Origin: an uncultured Azohydromonas sp.
GTDB lineage: Bacteria > Pseudomonadota > Gammaproteobacteria > Burkholderiales > Burkholderiaceae_C
Reading direction: 5' to 3'
Assembly (NCBI RefSeq): GCF_937926365.1
Contig: NZ_CALAOH010000056.1
Location: forward strand, 1 to 48,376
DNA length: 48,376 nt
Shown: positions 8,907 to 17,238 of the stretch, one piece after another
Numbering within the stretch: the stretch's first letter is position 1
Layout: every line of letters starts with the position of its first letter
Notes under the pieces: model-generated
Databases searched by the model: none
Told to the model about the DNA's origin: nothing
What the model saw: the letters and a program-made list of their open reading frames with translations, nothing else
Program-made: the position numbers and the translations under genes

Positions 8907-10855
8907 TCACGCTGCGCAACGTCACGCTGCGCCGCGGCGCCAAGGTGGTGCTGGAGGGCGCCAACGTCACGCTCAACCCGGGCGAGAAGGTGGGCCTGGT
9001 GGGGCGCAACGGCGCTGGTAAATCGAGCCTGTTCGCGCTGATGGCCGGGCGGCTGCTGGCCGACGCCGGCGACTTCGAGATGCCGCCGACCTGGCGCCTG
9101 GGCGAGGTGGCGCAGGCCATGCCCGAGACCGAGCAACCGGCCACCGACTTCGTGCTGGACGGCGACCTGCCGCTGGTGGAGGCGCGCGAGTCCCTCGTCG
9201 CCGCGGAAGGCCGCAACGACGGCCATGCGATTGCCGAGGCGCACGTGAAGCTGGAGGAAGCCGGCGCCTTCGACGCGCGCTCGCGCGCGCAGGCCCTGCT
9301 GCTGGGCCTGGGTTTCAAGCTGCAGCAGCTCGACGCCCCGGTGAACAGCTTTTCCGGCGGCTGGCGCATGCGGCTGCAGCTGGCGCGGGCCCTGATGTGC
9401 CCGGCCGACCTGCTGCTGCTGGACGAGCCCACGAACCACCTGGACCTGGACGCGCTGGTGTGGCTGGAAGGCTGGCTGCAGCGCTTCAAGGGCACGCTGC
9501 TGGTGATCAGCCACGACCGCGAGTTCCTGGACGCCATCACCGGCGTCACGCTGCACCTGGAGAACGCCAAGCTCGACCGCTACGGCGGCAACTACACGGC
9601 CTTCGAGTCCATGCGCGCCGAGCGGCTGAGCCAGCAGGCTTCGGCCTACGAGCGGCAGCAGGACAAGATCGCGCAGCTGCAGCGTTTCATCGACCGCTTC
9701 AAGGCCAAGGCGACCAAGGCGAAGCAGGCGCAGAGCCGCGTGAAGGCGCTGGACCGCATGGAGAAGCTCGCGCCGGTGCTCACCGCCAGCGATTTCTCGT
9801 TCGAGTTCCGCGAGCCGGCGAACCTGCCCAACCCGATGCTGAGCCTGCGCGCGCTGGAGTGCGGCTACCCGCAGGAGGGCGGCGGCTCGGTGACCATCGT
9901 GCGCAACGTGAATCGCACGGTGCTGGCGGGACAGCGCATCGGCATCCTGGGAGCGAACGGCCAGGGCAAATCCACGCTGGTGAAAACCGTGGCGCGCGAG
10001 CTGGCGCCGATCGCCGGCACGCTGACCGAGGGCAAGGGGCTGACCATCGGCTACTTCGCGCAGCAGGAGATGGATCTGCTGCACGCGGAGGACACGCCCC
10101 TGTCGCACATGGTGCGGCTGGCCAAGGTGGTGAGCCCGCAGGCACGCGAGCAGGAGCTGCGCGACTTCCTGGGCCAGTTCCGCTTCGGCGGCGAGATGGC
10201 GGCGCAGCCGGTGGGCACGCTCTCCGGCGGCGAGAAGGCGCGGCTGGTCCTGGCGAGCCTGGTGTGGCAGCGCCCCAACCTGCTGCTGCTGGACGAACCG
10301 ACGAACCACCTGGACCTGACGACGCGCGAGGCGCTGTCGATGGCGCTCAACGAGTTCGAAGGCACCGTCATGCTGGTGAGCCACGACCGCGCCCTGCTGC
10401 GCGAGGTGTGCGACGAGTTCTGGCTGGTGAGCCGCGGCGGCGTGGAGCCCTTCGACGGCGACCTGGACGACTACCAGCGCTGGCTGCTGGAGCAGGCCAA
10501 GGAGGCGGCACGGGCGCTGAAGGATGCGGCGGCGGCCCAGGCGGCTGCCGCAGCCGCGGCGGCCGGCGAGGCGCCGGTGAACCGCAAGGAAGAGCGCAAG
10601 GCCGCGGCGGCGCAGCGGCAGAAGCTCAACGAACAGGCCAAGCCGATCAAGAACGAGCTCAAGAAGGTCGAAACGCGGCTGGCCAAGGCCACCGAGGAGC
10701 GCGACGCTGCCCTCGCCTCACTGGGCGCGGCGGACCTTTCCCCTCAGCAGCGCGCGGATGCCGGGAGGCAGCTCAAGGCGCTGGAGGAGGAGATCGAGGA
10801 GCTGGAAATGCGGTGGCTGGAGCTGGGGGAGCAGTTGGAGCAGTTGGCGGGGTAG
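8903..10855 (+). CDS. yheS: ABC-F family ATPase, YheS type
   Basis: Soluble ABC-F protein with two ATPase domains and no membrane segments. These proteins act on the ribosome and relieve stalled translation. It has 650 residues. Domain 1 has Walker A GRNGAGKS (34-41), signature FSGGWRMRL and Walker B LLLLDEPTNHLD. A linker with the KATKAKQAQSR motif follows. Domain 2 has GANGQGKST, LSGGEKARL and a second LLLLDEPTNHLD. A charged coiled-coil tail of about 110 residues follows an Ala-rich hinge. The sequence follows E. coli YheS more closely than EttA or Uup throughout. GTG is chosen as start (8903-8905) because it gives the family N-terminus and overlaps the prmB stop. Confidence 0.92.
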   Translation: MITLRNVTLRRGAKVVLEGANVTLNPGEKVGLVGRNGAGKSSLFALMAGRLLADAGDFEMPPTWRLGEVAQAMPETEQPATDFVLDGDLPLVEARESLVAAEGRNDGHAIAEAHVKLEEAGAFDARSRAQALLLGLGFKLQQLDAPVNSFSGGWRMRLQLARALMCPADLLLLDEPTNHLDLDALVWLEGWLQRFKGTLLVISHDREFLDAITGVTLHLENAKLDRYGGNYTAFESMRAERLSQQASAYERQQDKIAQLQRFIDRFKAKATKAKQAQSRVKALDRMEKLAPVLTASDFSFEFREPANLPNPMLSLRALECGYPQEGGGSVTIVRNVNRTVLAGQRIGILGANGQGKSTLVKTVARELAPIAGTLTEGKGLTIGYFAQQEMDLLHAEDTPLSHMVRLAKVVSPQAREQELRDFLGQFRFGGEMAAQPVGTLSGGEKARLVLASLVWQRPNLLLLDEPTNHLDLTTREALSMALNEFEGTVMLVSHDRALLREVCDEFWLVSRGGVEPFDGDLDDYQRWLLEQAKEAARALKDAAAAQAAAAAAAAGEAPVNRKEERKAAAAQRQKLNEQAKPIKNELKKVETRLAKATEERDAALASLGAADLSPQQRADAGRQLKALEEEIEELEMRWLELGEQLEQLAG

Positions 10856-10925
10856 CGCTCAGCGGCCCATACGGCCGCTTGCGGCAGCCGCTCGCCGCCA
10901 TACGCCGTGCCTGCGGCCGGGCGGC

Positions 10926-12776
10926 TCAGGCCGCAGCGGCGCCTTGCACCGGCACCGTGGCCGCCTCCTCCTCCCGCTGCACGTACTGCGCCACGAAGCG
11001 CCGCGTGCGCCCGTCCGGGAACTGGATCGCCACCTCTTCCGCGCTGGCCGAGGCGACACGGCCGCTGCCATAGCGCGGCACGCGCACCGCTTCGCCGACC
11101 TGGAACGGCGCCGGCGTGGACAGCGACGGCGGCTTGGCAGGCTTGCGCAGGCTGGGCGGTGGGGTTGCTGGCGCCGGCGGCTCGGGCAGGGCCAAGCCCG
11201 GCCCCGGCGTCACCGCCTGCGGGCTCGGCTGCTCCTGCAGCGCCGCGGCCGGGATCGCCTCGTTGGCCGCCGCCGGTGTGGCGGCGACGGCGGGCCGTAG
11301 CGCCTCGGCCTGCGCCGCCTCCTGGGCCGCCGCGAAGTTCAGGCAGTTGTCGCAGTGCCCGCAGTGCTCGCCCTCGAAGGGCGGCTCCTGCTCGAAATAC
11401 TCCAGCAGCACGCGCCAGCGGCACAGGCCCGTCTGCGCATAGAACACCATGCGCTCCAGCGCCTCGTGCTCGTGCTCGGCGCGGGCGTCGTAGTCCGCCA
11501 CCAGCGGGGCCAGGTCCAGCGACTCGGCGCCCGGCAGCAGCGACCACGCGCGCGTGCGGTTGGCGCGCACCACGCCCGCGTCGCGCAGCAGCGTCAGCAC
11601 GTGCATGAGGCGGTGGCGCGTGAAGCCCCGCAAGCGCTGCAGCAGCGCCGCCGCCGACATCGGCGCCTGGCTCAGCGCGTCCAGCACCGCGCGCAGCTCA
11701 TCCCGATCGGGCCGGCTGCGCGCGAGGAAGAACTGCTGCACCTGGCGGTCCGGACGGTGGTAGAGCAGCGCGCAGTCGGCGGCCTCGCCGTCGCGCCCGG
11801 CGCGGCCGGCTTCCTGGTAGTAGGTCAGCAGGCTGCCGGGGAGCTGGTAGTGCAGCACGAAGCGCAGGTCGGCCTTGTCGATGCCCATGCCGAAGGCGTT
11901 GGTCGCCACCATCACCCGCGCCTGCCCGCTCATGAAGCGCTCCTGGTTGGCATGGCGCTCGACCGCGCGCAGCTTGCCGTGGTAGCGCGTGACCGACTCG
12001 CCCGCGGCGCCCAGGCGCTGGTACAGCTCCTCGCAGGCCTTGACCGTGGCGGCGTAGACGATGCCCGGCCCCGTGGTCTTGGCCAGCGCCCGCTGCAGCG
12101 TCTCGAACTTGTGCTTCTCGCTGTCGCACACGGCCACCTGCAGGCGCAGGTTGGGCCGGTACACGCCGGTGTCCACCACCTGCAGCTCCGGGCGTCCCAG
12201 GTGGCGGCGGATGTCGGTGATGACCTGGTCGGTGGCGGTGGCGGTGAGCGCCAGCACGGGCGGGTTGCCCAGCGCGCGCAGCGCGGTGCCGATGCCCAGG
12301 AAGGCCGGGCGGAAGTCGTGCCCCCACTGCGAGATGCAGTGCGCCTCGTCCACCACCAGCAGCGCCACGCCGGCCTGGCGCAGCGTCTCGACGAAGTCCA
12401 CGTCCTCCAGCCGCTCGGGCGTGGTGAACACGATGTCGCTGCGCGCCTCGGCGATGCGCGCCATGGAGTCCTTCTGCTCGGACGCGGGCCGCGCGCTGTT
12501 GAGCTGCGCGGCCTCCACGCCCGCCTCTTCGAGCTTGCTGGCCTGGTCGTGCATCAGCGCGATCAGCGGCGACACCACCACCGTGCGCCCGTCCAGGTGC
12601 AGCGCGGGCAGCTGGTAGCACAGCGACTTGCCCGCCCCGGTGGGCATGACGGCCAGGGTGTCCTGGCCGGCGAGCACGCGCTCGATCACGGCCTGCTGGC
12701 CTTCGCGTAACTCGCGCAGGCCAAAAGTGCGGCGCAGGGAACGGCGCAACGCCGCGGGAAGATTGTTGGCGGTCAT
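10926..12776 (-). CDS. recQ: RecQ-family ATP-dependent DNA helicase with a Tudor-like tail
   Basis: 3'-5' superfamily 2 DNA helicase for recombination and repair. It has 616 residues from the ATG at 12774-12776. Walker A PTGAGKS (45-51), DEAH (143-146), SALTATAT-type motif III and the motif VI stretch QEAGRAGRDG are all present. A four-cysteine zinc site ends in HCGHCDNC (about residue 500). Instead of the HRDC domain of E. coli RecQ there is a Pro/Ala-rich linker of about 60 residues. After it comes a small beta-rich module, VGEAVRVPRYGSGRV and onward, resembling the UvrD/PcrA C-terminal Tudor (DUF3553-like) fold. It is divergent from ohr with 144 bases between them and convergent with yheS. 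Confidence 0.93.
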   Translation of the reverse strand: MTANNLPAALRRSLRRTFGLRELREGQQAVIERVLAGQDTLAVMPTGAGKSLCYQLPALHLDGRTVVVSPLIALMHDQASKLEEAGVEAAQLNSARPASEQKDSMARIAEARSDIVFTTPERLEDVDFVETLRQAGVALLVVDEAHCISQWGHDFRPAFLGIGTALRALGNPPVLALTATATDQVITDIRRHLGRPELQVVDTGVYRPNLRLQVAVCDSEKHKFETLQRALAKTTGPGIVYAATVKACEELYQRLGAAGESVTRYHGKLRAVERHANQERFMSGQARVMVATNAFGMGIDKADLRFVLHYQLPGSLLTYYQEAGRAGRDGEAADCALLYHRPDRQVQQFFLARSRPDRDELRAVLDALSQAPMSAAALLQRLRGFTRHRLMHVLTLLRDAGVVRANRTRAWSLLPGAESLDLAPLVADYDARAEHEHEALERMVFYAQTGLCRWRVLLEYFEQEPPFEGEHCGHCDNCLNFAAAQEAAQAEALRPAVAATPAAANEAIPAAALQEQPSPQAVTPGPGLALPEPPAPATPPPSLRKPAKPPSLSTPAPFQVGEAVRVPRYGSGRVASASAEEVAIQFPDGRTRRFVAQYVQREEEAATVPVQGAAAA

Positions 12777-12920
12777 CGGGTTGCCGGAGAAAAAAAGCTG
12801 TCGATAGGCAGCCGTTCGGCAAGCCGTATGCCCTTGGTTGCGACAGGGACGTTCCCCGGGTGCGCCATGGCGCCAGATTCCTACACTGCCACCCCCTCCA
12901 ACGACCCTATGAGGAAGACC

Positions 12921-13355
12921 ATGGCGATCGAAAAAGCCCTCTACACCGCCACCGCCACCGCCACGGGCGGCCGCGCGGGCAGCGCGAAGTCCGACGACGG
13001 GCGGCTGACGGTGACGCTGTCCACGCCCAAGGCGCTGGGCGGCGACGACGGCCAGGGCACGAACCCGGAACAGCTTTTCGCCGCGGGCTACTCGGCCTGC
13101 TTCATCGGCGCGATGAAGGCGGTGGCCGGGCGGCAGAAGCTGCAGTTGCCGGGCGAGGTGTCGATCACGTCCAAGGTCGCCATCGGCCCGCACGCCAACA
13201 AGCCCGGCGCCTTCGGCATCCAGGTGGACATGGACATCTCCATCCCCGGCATGGACCGCGCCGCCGCCGAGAAGCTGGTGGCCGAGGCGCACGAGGTCTG
13301 CCCGTACTCGAACGCCACGCGCAACAACGTGGACGTGAAGCTCAACGTGGTGTGA
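12921..13355 (+). CDS. ohr: Organic hydroperoxide resistance peroxidase
   Basis: Ohr/OsmC-family thiol peroxidase that reduces organic and fatty-acid hydroperoxides in the cytoplasm. It has 144 residues. The two redox cysteines are Cys60 (GYSACF) and Cys127 (HEVCPYSNATRNN). The conserved Arg18 and Glu50, which activate the peroxidatic cysteine, are both present and fix the subtype as Ohr rather than OsmC. The ATG at 12921 is chosen because of the GAGGAAG ribosome-binding site six bases upstream; an in-frame ATG four codons earlier is a weaker choice. No ohrR regulator is adjacent. It has its own intrinsic terminator. Confidence 0.94.
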   Translation: MAIEKALYTATATATGGRAGSAKSDDGRLTVTLSTPKALGGDDGQGTNPEQLFAAGYSACFIGAMKAVAGRQKLQLPGEVSITSKVAIGPHANKPGAFGIQVDMDISIPGMDRAAAEKLVAEAHEVCPYSNATRNNVDVKLNVV

Positions 13356-13396
13356 GCCACGCAGGGCCGTGCGGCGGCCCGCCCCGCATCGACGAG

Positions 13397-13419
13397 CGGC
13401 GCCCGTGGGGCGCCGTTTT
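13397..13419 (+). terminator. Intrinsic terminator after ohr
   Basis: 7-bp perfect stem CGGCGCC/GGCGCCG with a 5-base loop, followed by TTTTC. It lies 42 bases after the ohr stop. Confidence 0.75.
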
Positions 13420-13495
13420 CATGTCGGCTTGCCGCGGCCTATGCGGAGCGCACGGCGCGGCTTGCGGCCAGCGACCGCGGCACGGCAAATCGGCT

Positions 13496-13528
13496 TTGCA
13501 CGCGCTCACTCCATGGATGAAAATACAG
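13496..13528 (+). promoter_or_regulatory. Probable lexA promoter with degenerate SOS box
   Basis: A -35-like TTGCAC (13496-13501) lies 17 bases before a -10-like GAAAAT (13519-13524). Overlapping the -10 is ATGGATGAAAATACAG (13513-13528), which matches the CTGTATATATATACAG SOS consensus at 11 of 16 positions. Its right half ATACAG is perfect and its left half is poor. It sits about 80 bases before the lexA start, where an autoregulatory LexA operator is expected. This is inference from position and partial match. Confidence 0.5.
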
Positions 13529-13608
13529 GTATGGATTCCGACCTCCGCCCTCGCGCCCGGCCCCAGGCCGCAGCGCGCAGCAATTCCACCAGCCGCGCGA
13601 GCCGCCCC

Positions 13609-14283
13609 ATGAACCCCACTCTCACGCCCCGCCAACAGCAGGTGTTCGACCTGGTACAGGAGGCCATCGAGCGCACCGGCGCGCCGCCGACGCGGGCCGA
13701 GATCGCGGCGCAGCTGGGCTTCCGCTCCGCCAACGCCGCCGAGGAACACCTGCAGGCGCTGGCGCGCAAGGGCGCCATCGAGCTCGTGGGCGGCACCTCG
13801 CGCGGCATCCGCCTCAAGTCCGACACGCTGCGCGCCCTGCGATCCGCGCGCGCCGAGGACGCACCGCTGCCCTCCAGCGTCATGGCCGCGGCGCTGTCGC
13901 TGCCGCTGGTGGGCCGCGTGGCCGCCGGCAGCCCGATCCTGGCGCAGGAGCACATCGACCAGCTCTATCAGGTCAGCCCCGCGCTCTTCCCCACCAAGCC
14001 CGACTACCTGCTGCGCGTGCGCGGCATGAGCATGCGCGACGCGGGCATCCTCGACGGCGACCTGCTGGCGGTGCAGAAGGCTGACGACGCGCGCAACGGC
14101 CAGATCGTCGTGGCGCGCCTGGGCGACGAGGTCACGGTCAAGCGCTTCCAGCGCACGCGCGCGGGCATCGAGCTGCTGCCCGAGAACCCCGAGTTCCAGC
14201 CCATTCGCATCGCCTCCGGCAGCAACGACTTCGCGCTCGAAGGCGTGGCCGTGGGCTTGATCCGCAACACGCCGCTGATGTGA
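13609..14283 (+). CDS. lexA: SOS-response repressor LexA
   Basis: Transcriptional repressor of the SOS regulon that cleaves itself when stimulated by RecA-ssDNA. The ATG at 13609 gives 224 residues. This matches E. coli-type sequence from MNPTLTPRQQQVFDLV onward; earlier in-frame starts would add an unrelated tail. The N-terminal winged helix spans about 1-70. The cleavage bond is Ala106-Gly107 (VGRVAAGSP). The catalytic pair is Ser141 (RGMSMRD) and Lys178 (DEVTVKRF), so the protease is intact. It is probably autoregulated through the operator-like sequence 80 bases upstream. Confidence 0.97.
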   Translation: MNPTLTPRQQQVFDLVQEAIERTGAPPTRAEIAAQLGFRSANAAEEHLQALARKGAIELVGGTSRGIRLKSDTLRALRSARAEDAPLPSSVMAAALSLPLVGRVAAGSPILAQEHIDQLYQVSPALFPTKPDYLLRVRGMSMRDAGILDGDLLAVQKADDARNGQIVVARLGDEVTVKRFQRTRAGIELLPENPEFQPIRIASGSNDFALEGVAVGLIRNTPLM

Positions 14284-14545
14284 CGCGCGGCGCCGTGGCC
14301 CGCCCGGGCCGCGGTGGCGCGGCGGCGGACGATGCTCCGCCGCCGGCCAGGATTCCCCTCTCTCCAGTCAAGCGCCTGGCCTGCCGGGCGGCTGGCCATC
14401 GGCTACAAACCGGCCATCCCGCTTCAGTCTCGAAGCTCGATTTTCACAGTCGGTTACTGTTTGAAATGCGACTGTCAAGCGGCGTATTTCACGGGTTCGG
14501 GCGCAGGGCGCTGCTTGGACAATGGGCGCAACCTTGTTGCGTGCC

Positions 14546-14920
14546 ATGAGATTCTTCCGCCGCCCCTGTCGCCGTACCGAAGTCTGCCCGCCTGGGCCAA
14601 GCAGCTTCGGCACGTATGACAGCCGCTGGCACTACCTCATGCGCTGGCTGTGGCCGTGGTCGGACGGCCTGTCCGACGAGGCGCGCCAAGCCTTCGAGGC
14701 GGCCCTGGAAGGCTTGCCGGGCGAGGAAGCCGAGCGGCTGCGCGCCCGCGTACGCGTGAGCCCGGGGCTACAGGAGCTGTGGCACCTGCGCTCGGCGGTG
14801 TTCGGGCTGGTGGCGCGGCACAGCAGCGAGTCCGAAGCGCAGCGGCGCATGGCGGCGGTGGACCGGCACTTCCCGACCCGGCGCCTGACCTCCGCGCCGT
14901 CGGCCCCCCCGCGGCGCTGA
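14546..14920 (+). CDS. Small protein of unknown function
   Basis: I do not recognise this gene. The frame is open with good GC-rich codon use and gives up to 124 residues from the ATG at 14546. Alternative starts are 14522 and 14639, and none has a good ribosome-binding site. The conserved-looking part begins at MRWLWPWSDGLSDEAR. It is a charged helical protein (Glu/Arg/Ala rich) with no membrane segment, ending in a Pro/Arg-rich tail. It sits alone between lexA and a dehydrogenase. The 262 bases between lexA and this frame hold no other gene; they contain a TTGAAA at 14461 with an 18-base spacing to TATTTC, a weak promoter candidate, and the inverted repeat ACAGT-N5-ACTGT at 14446-14460. Confidence 0.5.
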   Translation: MRFFRRPCRRTEVCPPGPSSFGTYDSRWHYLMRWLWPWSDGLSDEARQAFEAALEGLPGEEAERLRARVRVSPGLQELWHLRSAVFGLVARHSSESEAQRRMAAVDRHFPTRRLTSAPSAPPRR

Positions 14921-15005
14921 GCGCGCTTGGCGCTGCCCTTCGGCGGTGTCACGAGCCTCGTCCTGGAGAGCTCGTTGAGCGGCGCAGGCAGAATTCGCGC
15001 TGCCC

Positions 15006-16013
15006 ATGAACATCATCATCCTTGACGACTACCAGGACGCGGTACGCAAGCTGCGCTGCGCCAGCAAGCTCGAACACCTCAACGCCAAGGTGTTCACCAA
15101 TACCGTCAAGGGCATTGGACAGCTCTCGGTGCGCCTGCGTGACGCGGAGGTGCTGGTGCTCATTCGCGAGCGCACACAGTTCCCGCGCATGCTGCTGGAG
15201 AAGTTGCCCAAGCTGCGGCTGATCTCGCAGACCGGCCGCGTGGGCTCGCACATCGACATCGAGGCCTGCACGCGGCTGGGCATCGCCGTGGCCGAGGGCG
15301 TGGGCTCGCCGGTGGCGCCGGCGGAGCTGACGTGGGCCCTGATCATGGCCGCCATGCGGCGGCTGCCGCAGTACATCAGCAACCTCAAGCACGGCGCATG
15401 GCAGCAGTCCGGGCTCAAGGCCGCGTCGATGCCGCCGAACTTTGGGCTCGGCATGGTGCTGCGCGGCAAGACGCTGGGCCTGTGGGGTTACGGCAAGATC
15501 GGCCGGATCGTGGCCGGCTACGCGCGCGCCTTCGGCATGGAGGTACTGGTGTGGGGCCGCGAGCCCTCCCTCGCCAAGGCCCAGGCCGATGGCCACCTGG
15601 TGGCCAGCAGCAAGCAGGACTTCTTCGAGCGCTGCGACGTGTTGAGCCTGCACCTGCGCCTCAACGACGACACGCGCGGCATGGTGACGCTGGAGGATCT
15701 CTCGCGCATGAAGCCCACCTCGCTCTTCGTCAACACCTCGCGCGCGGAGCTGCTGGAAGAGAACGCGCTGGTGTCGGCGCTGAACAAGGGCCGCCCGGGC
15801 ATGGCGGCGGTGGACGTGTTCGAGTCCGAGCCCATCCTGCAGGGCCACCCGCTGCTGCGGCTGGAGAACGCCGTGTGCACGCCGCACATCGGCTACGTGG
15901 AGCAGGACAGCTACGAGCTGTACTTCGGCGCGGCCTTCGACAACGTGCTGGCCTACATCAACAAGCAGCCCACCAACATCGTCAACCCGCAAGCGCTCCA
16001 GGTGGTTCGTTGA
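15006..16013 (+). CDS. D-2-hydroxyacid dehydrogenase family protein
   Basis: NAD(P)-dependent oxidoreductase of the D-isomer-specific 2-hydroxyacid family, with 335 residues. The nucleotide-binding motif is GLWGYGKIG (about 158-166). The catalytic triad is Arg246 (NTSRAEL), Glu275 (FESEP) and His294 (TPHIGY), all intact. The substrate is not evident: members act on phosphoglycerate, glycerate, glyoxylate or other 2-oxo acids, and this one lacks the ACT domain of SerA. Its stop overlaps the TTG start of the chromate-transporter gene, so the three genes probably form an operon, although no functional link between them is obvious. Confidence 0.85.
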   Translation: MNIIILDDYQDAVRKLRCASKLEHLNAKVFTNTVKGIGQLSVRLRDAEVLVLIRERTQFPRMLLEKLPKLRLISQTGRVGSHIDIEACTRLGIAVAEGVGSPVAPAELTWALIMAAMRRLPQYISNLKHGAWQQSGLKAASMPPNFGLGMVLRGKTLGLWGYGKIGRIVAGYARAFGMEVLVWGREPSLAKAQADGHLVASSKQDFFERCDVLSLHLRLNDDTRGMVTLEDLSRMKPTSLFVNTSRAELLEENALVSALNKGRPGMAAVDVFESEPILQGHPLLRLENAVCTPHIGYVEQDSYELYFGAAFDNVLAYINKQPTNIVNPQALQVVR

Positions 16014-16594
16014 GCGGGGAACGGCCCGCGCACCGGCCGCGCAGCGCGTGGGCGCTGGCGCTGGCCTTCAACCAGTTGGCGCTGCAGGGCTTCGGCGGCG
16101 TGCTGCCGGTGGCGCAGCACGAGCTGGTCGAACGACGCGGCTGGCTGACCAAGGCGGAATTCCTGGAACTGCTGGCGCTGGGGCAGGTGCTGCCCGGGCC
16201 CAACATCGTGAACATGGCGCTGATGTTCGGCCACCGCCACTTCGGCCTGCGCGGCGCCGTGGCGGCGCTGCTGGGACTCACCGCCGTGCCGACGTTGATC
16301 GTGCTGGCGCTGGTAGCGCTGTACGGCCGCTTCAACGAGCTCGCGCCCGTGGCCGGCGCGCTGCGCGGCATGGCCGCCGTGGCGGCCGGGCTGGTGCTCG
16401 CCATGGGCTTGAAGCTGCTGCCCTCGTTGCGCAAGAGCCCACTGGGCTGGCTGGCGGCGCTGGGCGTGGTGGCACTGTCGCTGGTGCTGATCCTGGTGCT
16501 GCACTGGCCGCTGCCGGCGGTGCTGGGCAGCGTGGGCGTGGGCTCGGTGCTGTGGGCCTGGTGGCGGCTGGGGGCTGAGGTGAAGCCCGAATGA
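16010..16594 (+). CDS. chrA: Chromate transporter, N-terminal-type half (ChrA)
   Basis: Membrane protein of the CHR family, whose members export chromate. It has 194 residues, the length of the short-chain (half) type. The family motif is FGGVLPVAQHELVERRGWL, followed by LGQVLPGPNIVN and several hydrophobic segments. A TTG at 16010-16012 is taken as the start. No ATG or GTG exists before the domain in this frame, AGGTGG lies four bases upstream, and the TTG overlaps the previous stop as TTGA. It overlaps the second half gene by four bases (ATGA). The two halves are expected to work as a heterodimer. Confidence 0.82.
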   Translation: MSGERPAHRPRSAWALALAFNQLALQGFGGVLPVAQHELVERRGWLTKAEFLELLALGQVLPGPNIVNMALMFGHRHFGLRGAVAALLGLTAVPTLIVLALVALYGRFNELAPVAGALRGMAAVAAGLVLAMGLKLLPSLRKSPLGWLAALGVVALSLVLILVLHWPLPAVLGSVGVGSVLWAWWRLGAEVKPE

Positions 16595-17136
16595 GCGCCG
16601 CCGCCGCGCTGGGCTGGGGCGACTGGGCCCAGCTGATCCTGCATTTCATGCTGCTGTCGCTGCTGTCCATCGGCGGCGCGATCACCACCGCGCCCGAGAT
16701 GCACCGCTTCATGGTGCGCGAGCACGGCTGGATCAGCGGCGCCGATTTCAGCCAGTCCATCGCGCTGGCACAGTCCGCGCCCGGCCCCAACGTGCTGTTC
16801 GTGGCGGTGCTGGGCTGGCAGCTCGGCGGCGTGATGGGTGCGATTGCCACCATGGCCGGCATCCTGCTGCCTTCCAGCGCGCTCACGCTGGCGCTGGCGC
16901 ACTGGAGCCGCCGCCGTCGCGACAGCCGCGGGGTGCGCGCCTTCACCGGCGGCCTGGCGCCGCTGACGGTGGCGCTGCTGCTGTCCACCGGCTGGCTGCT
17001 GGCCGAGCCCGCGCATGCGCACCTGGGCGCGCTGGCACTGTTCGCGGGCAGCGCGCTGGTGTCCTGGCGCTGGCGCCTCAGCCCGCTGTGGCTGATCGCG
17101 GCGGGCGCCGTGGCCGGGGCGCTGGGCTTGGTGTAA
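16591..17136 (+). CDS. Chromate transporter, C-terminal-type half (ChrA)
   Basis: Second half of a split CHR transporter, with 181 residues. The motif SIGGAITTAPEMHRFMV stands where the first half has FGG, followed by LAQSAPGPNVLFVAVLGW and four or five further hydrophobic stretches. It starts within the stop of the first half (ATGA), so the pair is translationally coupled. The halves are divergent in sequence, as in known paired short-chain chromate transporters. Substrate specificity (chromate) is a family inference. Confidence 0.82.
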   Translation: MSAAAALGWGDWAQLILHFMLLSLLSIGGAITTAPEMHRFMVREHGWISGADFSQSIALAQSAPGPNVLFVAVLGWQLGGVMGAIATMAGILLPSSALTLALAHWSRRRRDSRGVRAFTGGLAPLTVALLLSTGWLLAEPAHAHLGALALFAGSALVSWRWRLSPLWLIAAGAVAGALGLV

Positions 17137-17238
17137 GCCGTCGCGCGCAGCCTGTGCCGATGCCCATGGCGCCCAGTGCCGCCTTGCCTTGGGCGCATGG
17201 CTTGCTTGAAAAACCCTTTATCCCTTAGGAGCCCACCC

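Noticed and set aside
10926..11300. HRDC domain at the end of RecQ
   Set aside because: The tail is Pro/Ala-rich followed by a short beta-type module and does not show HRDC-like helices.
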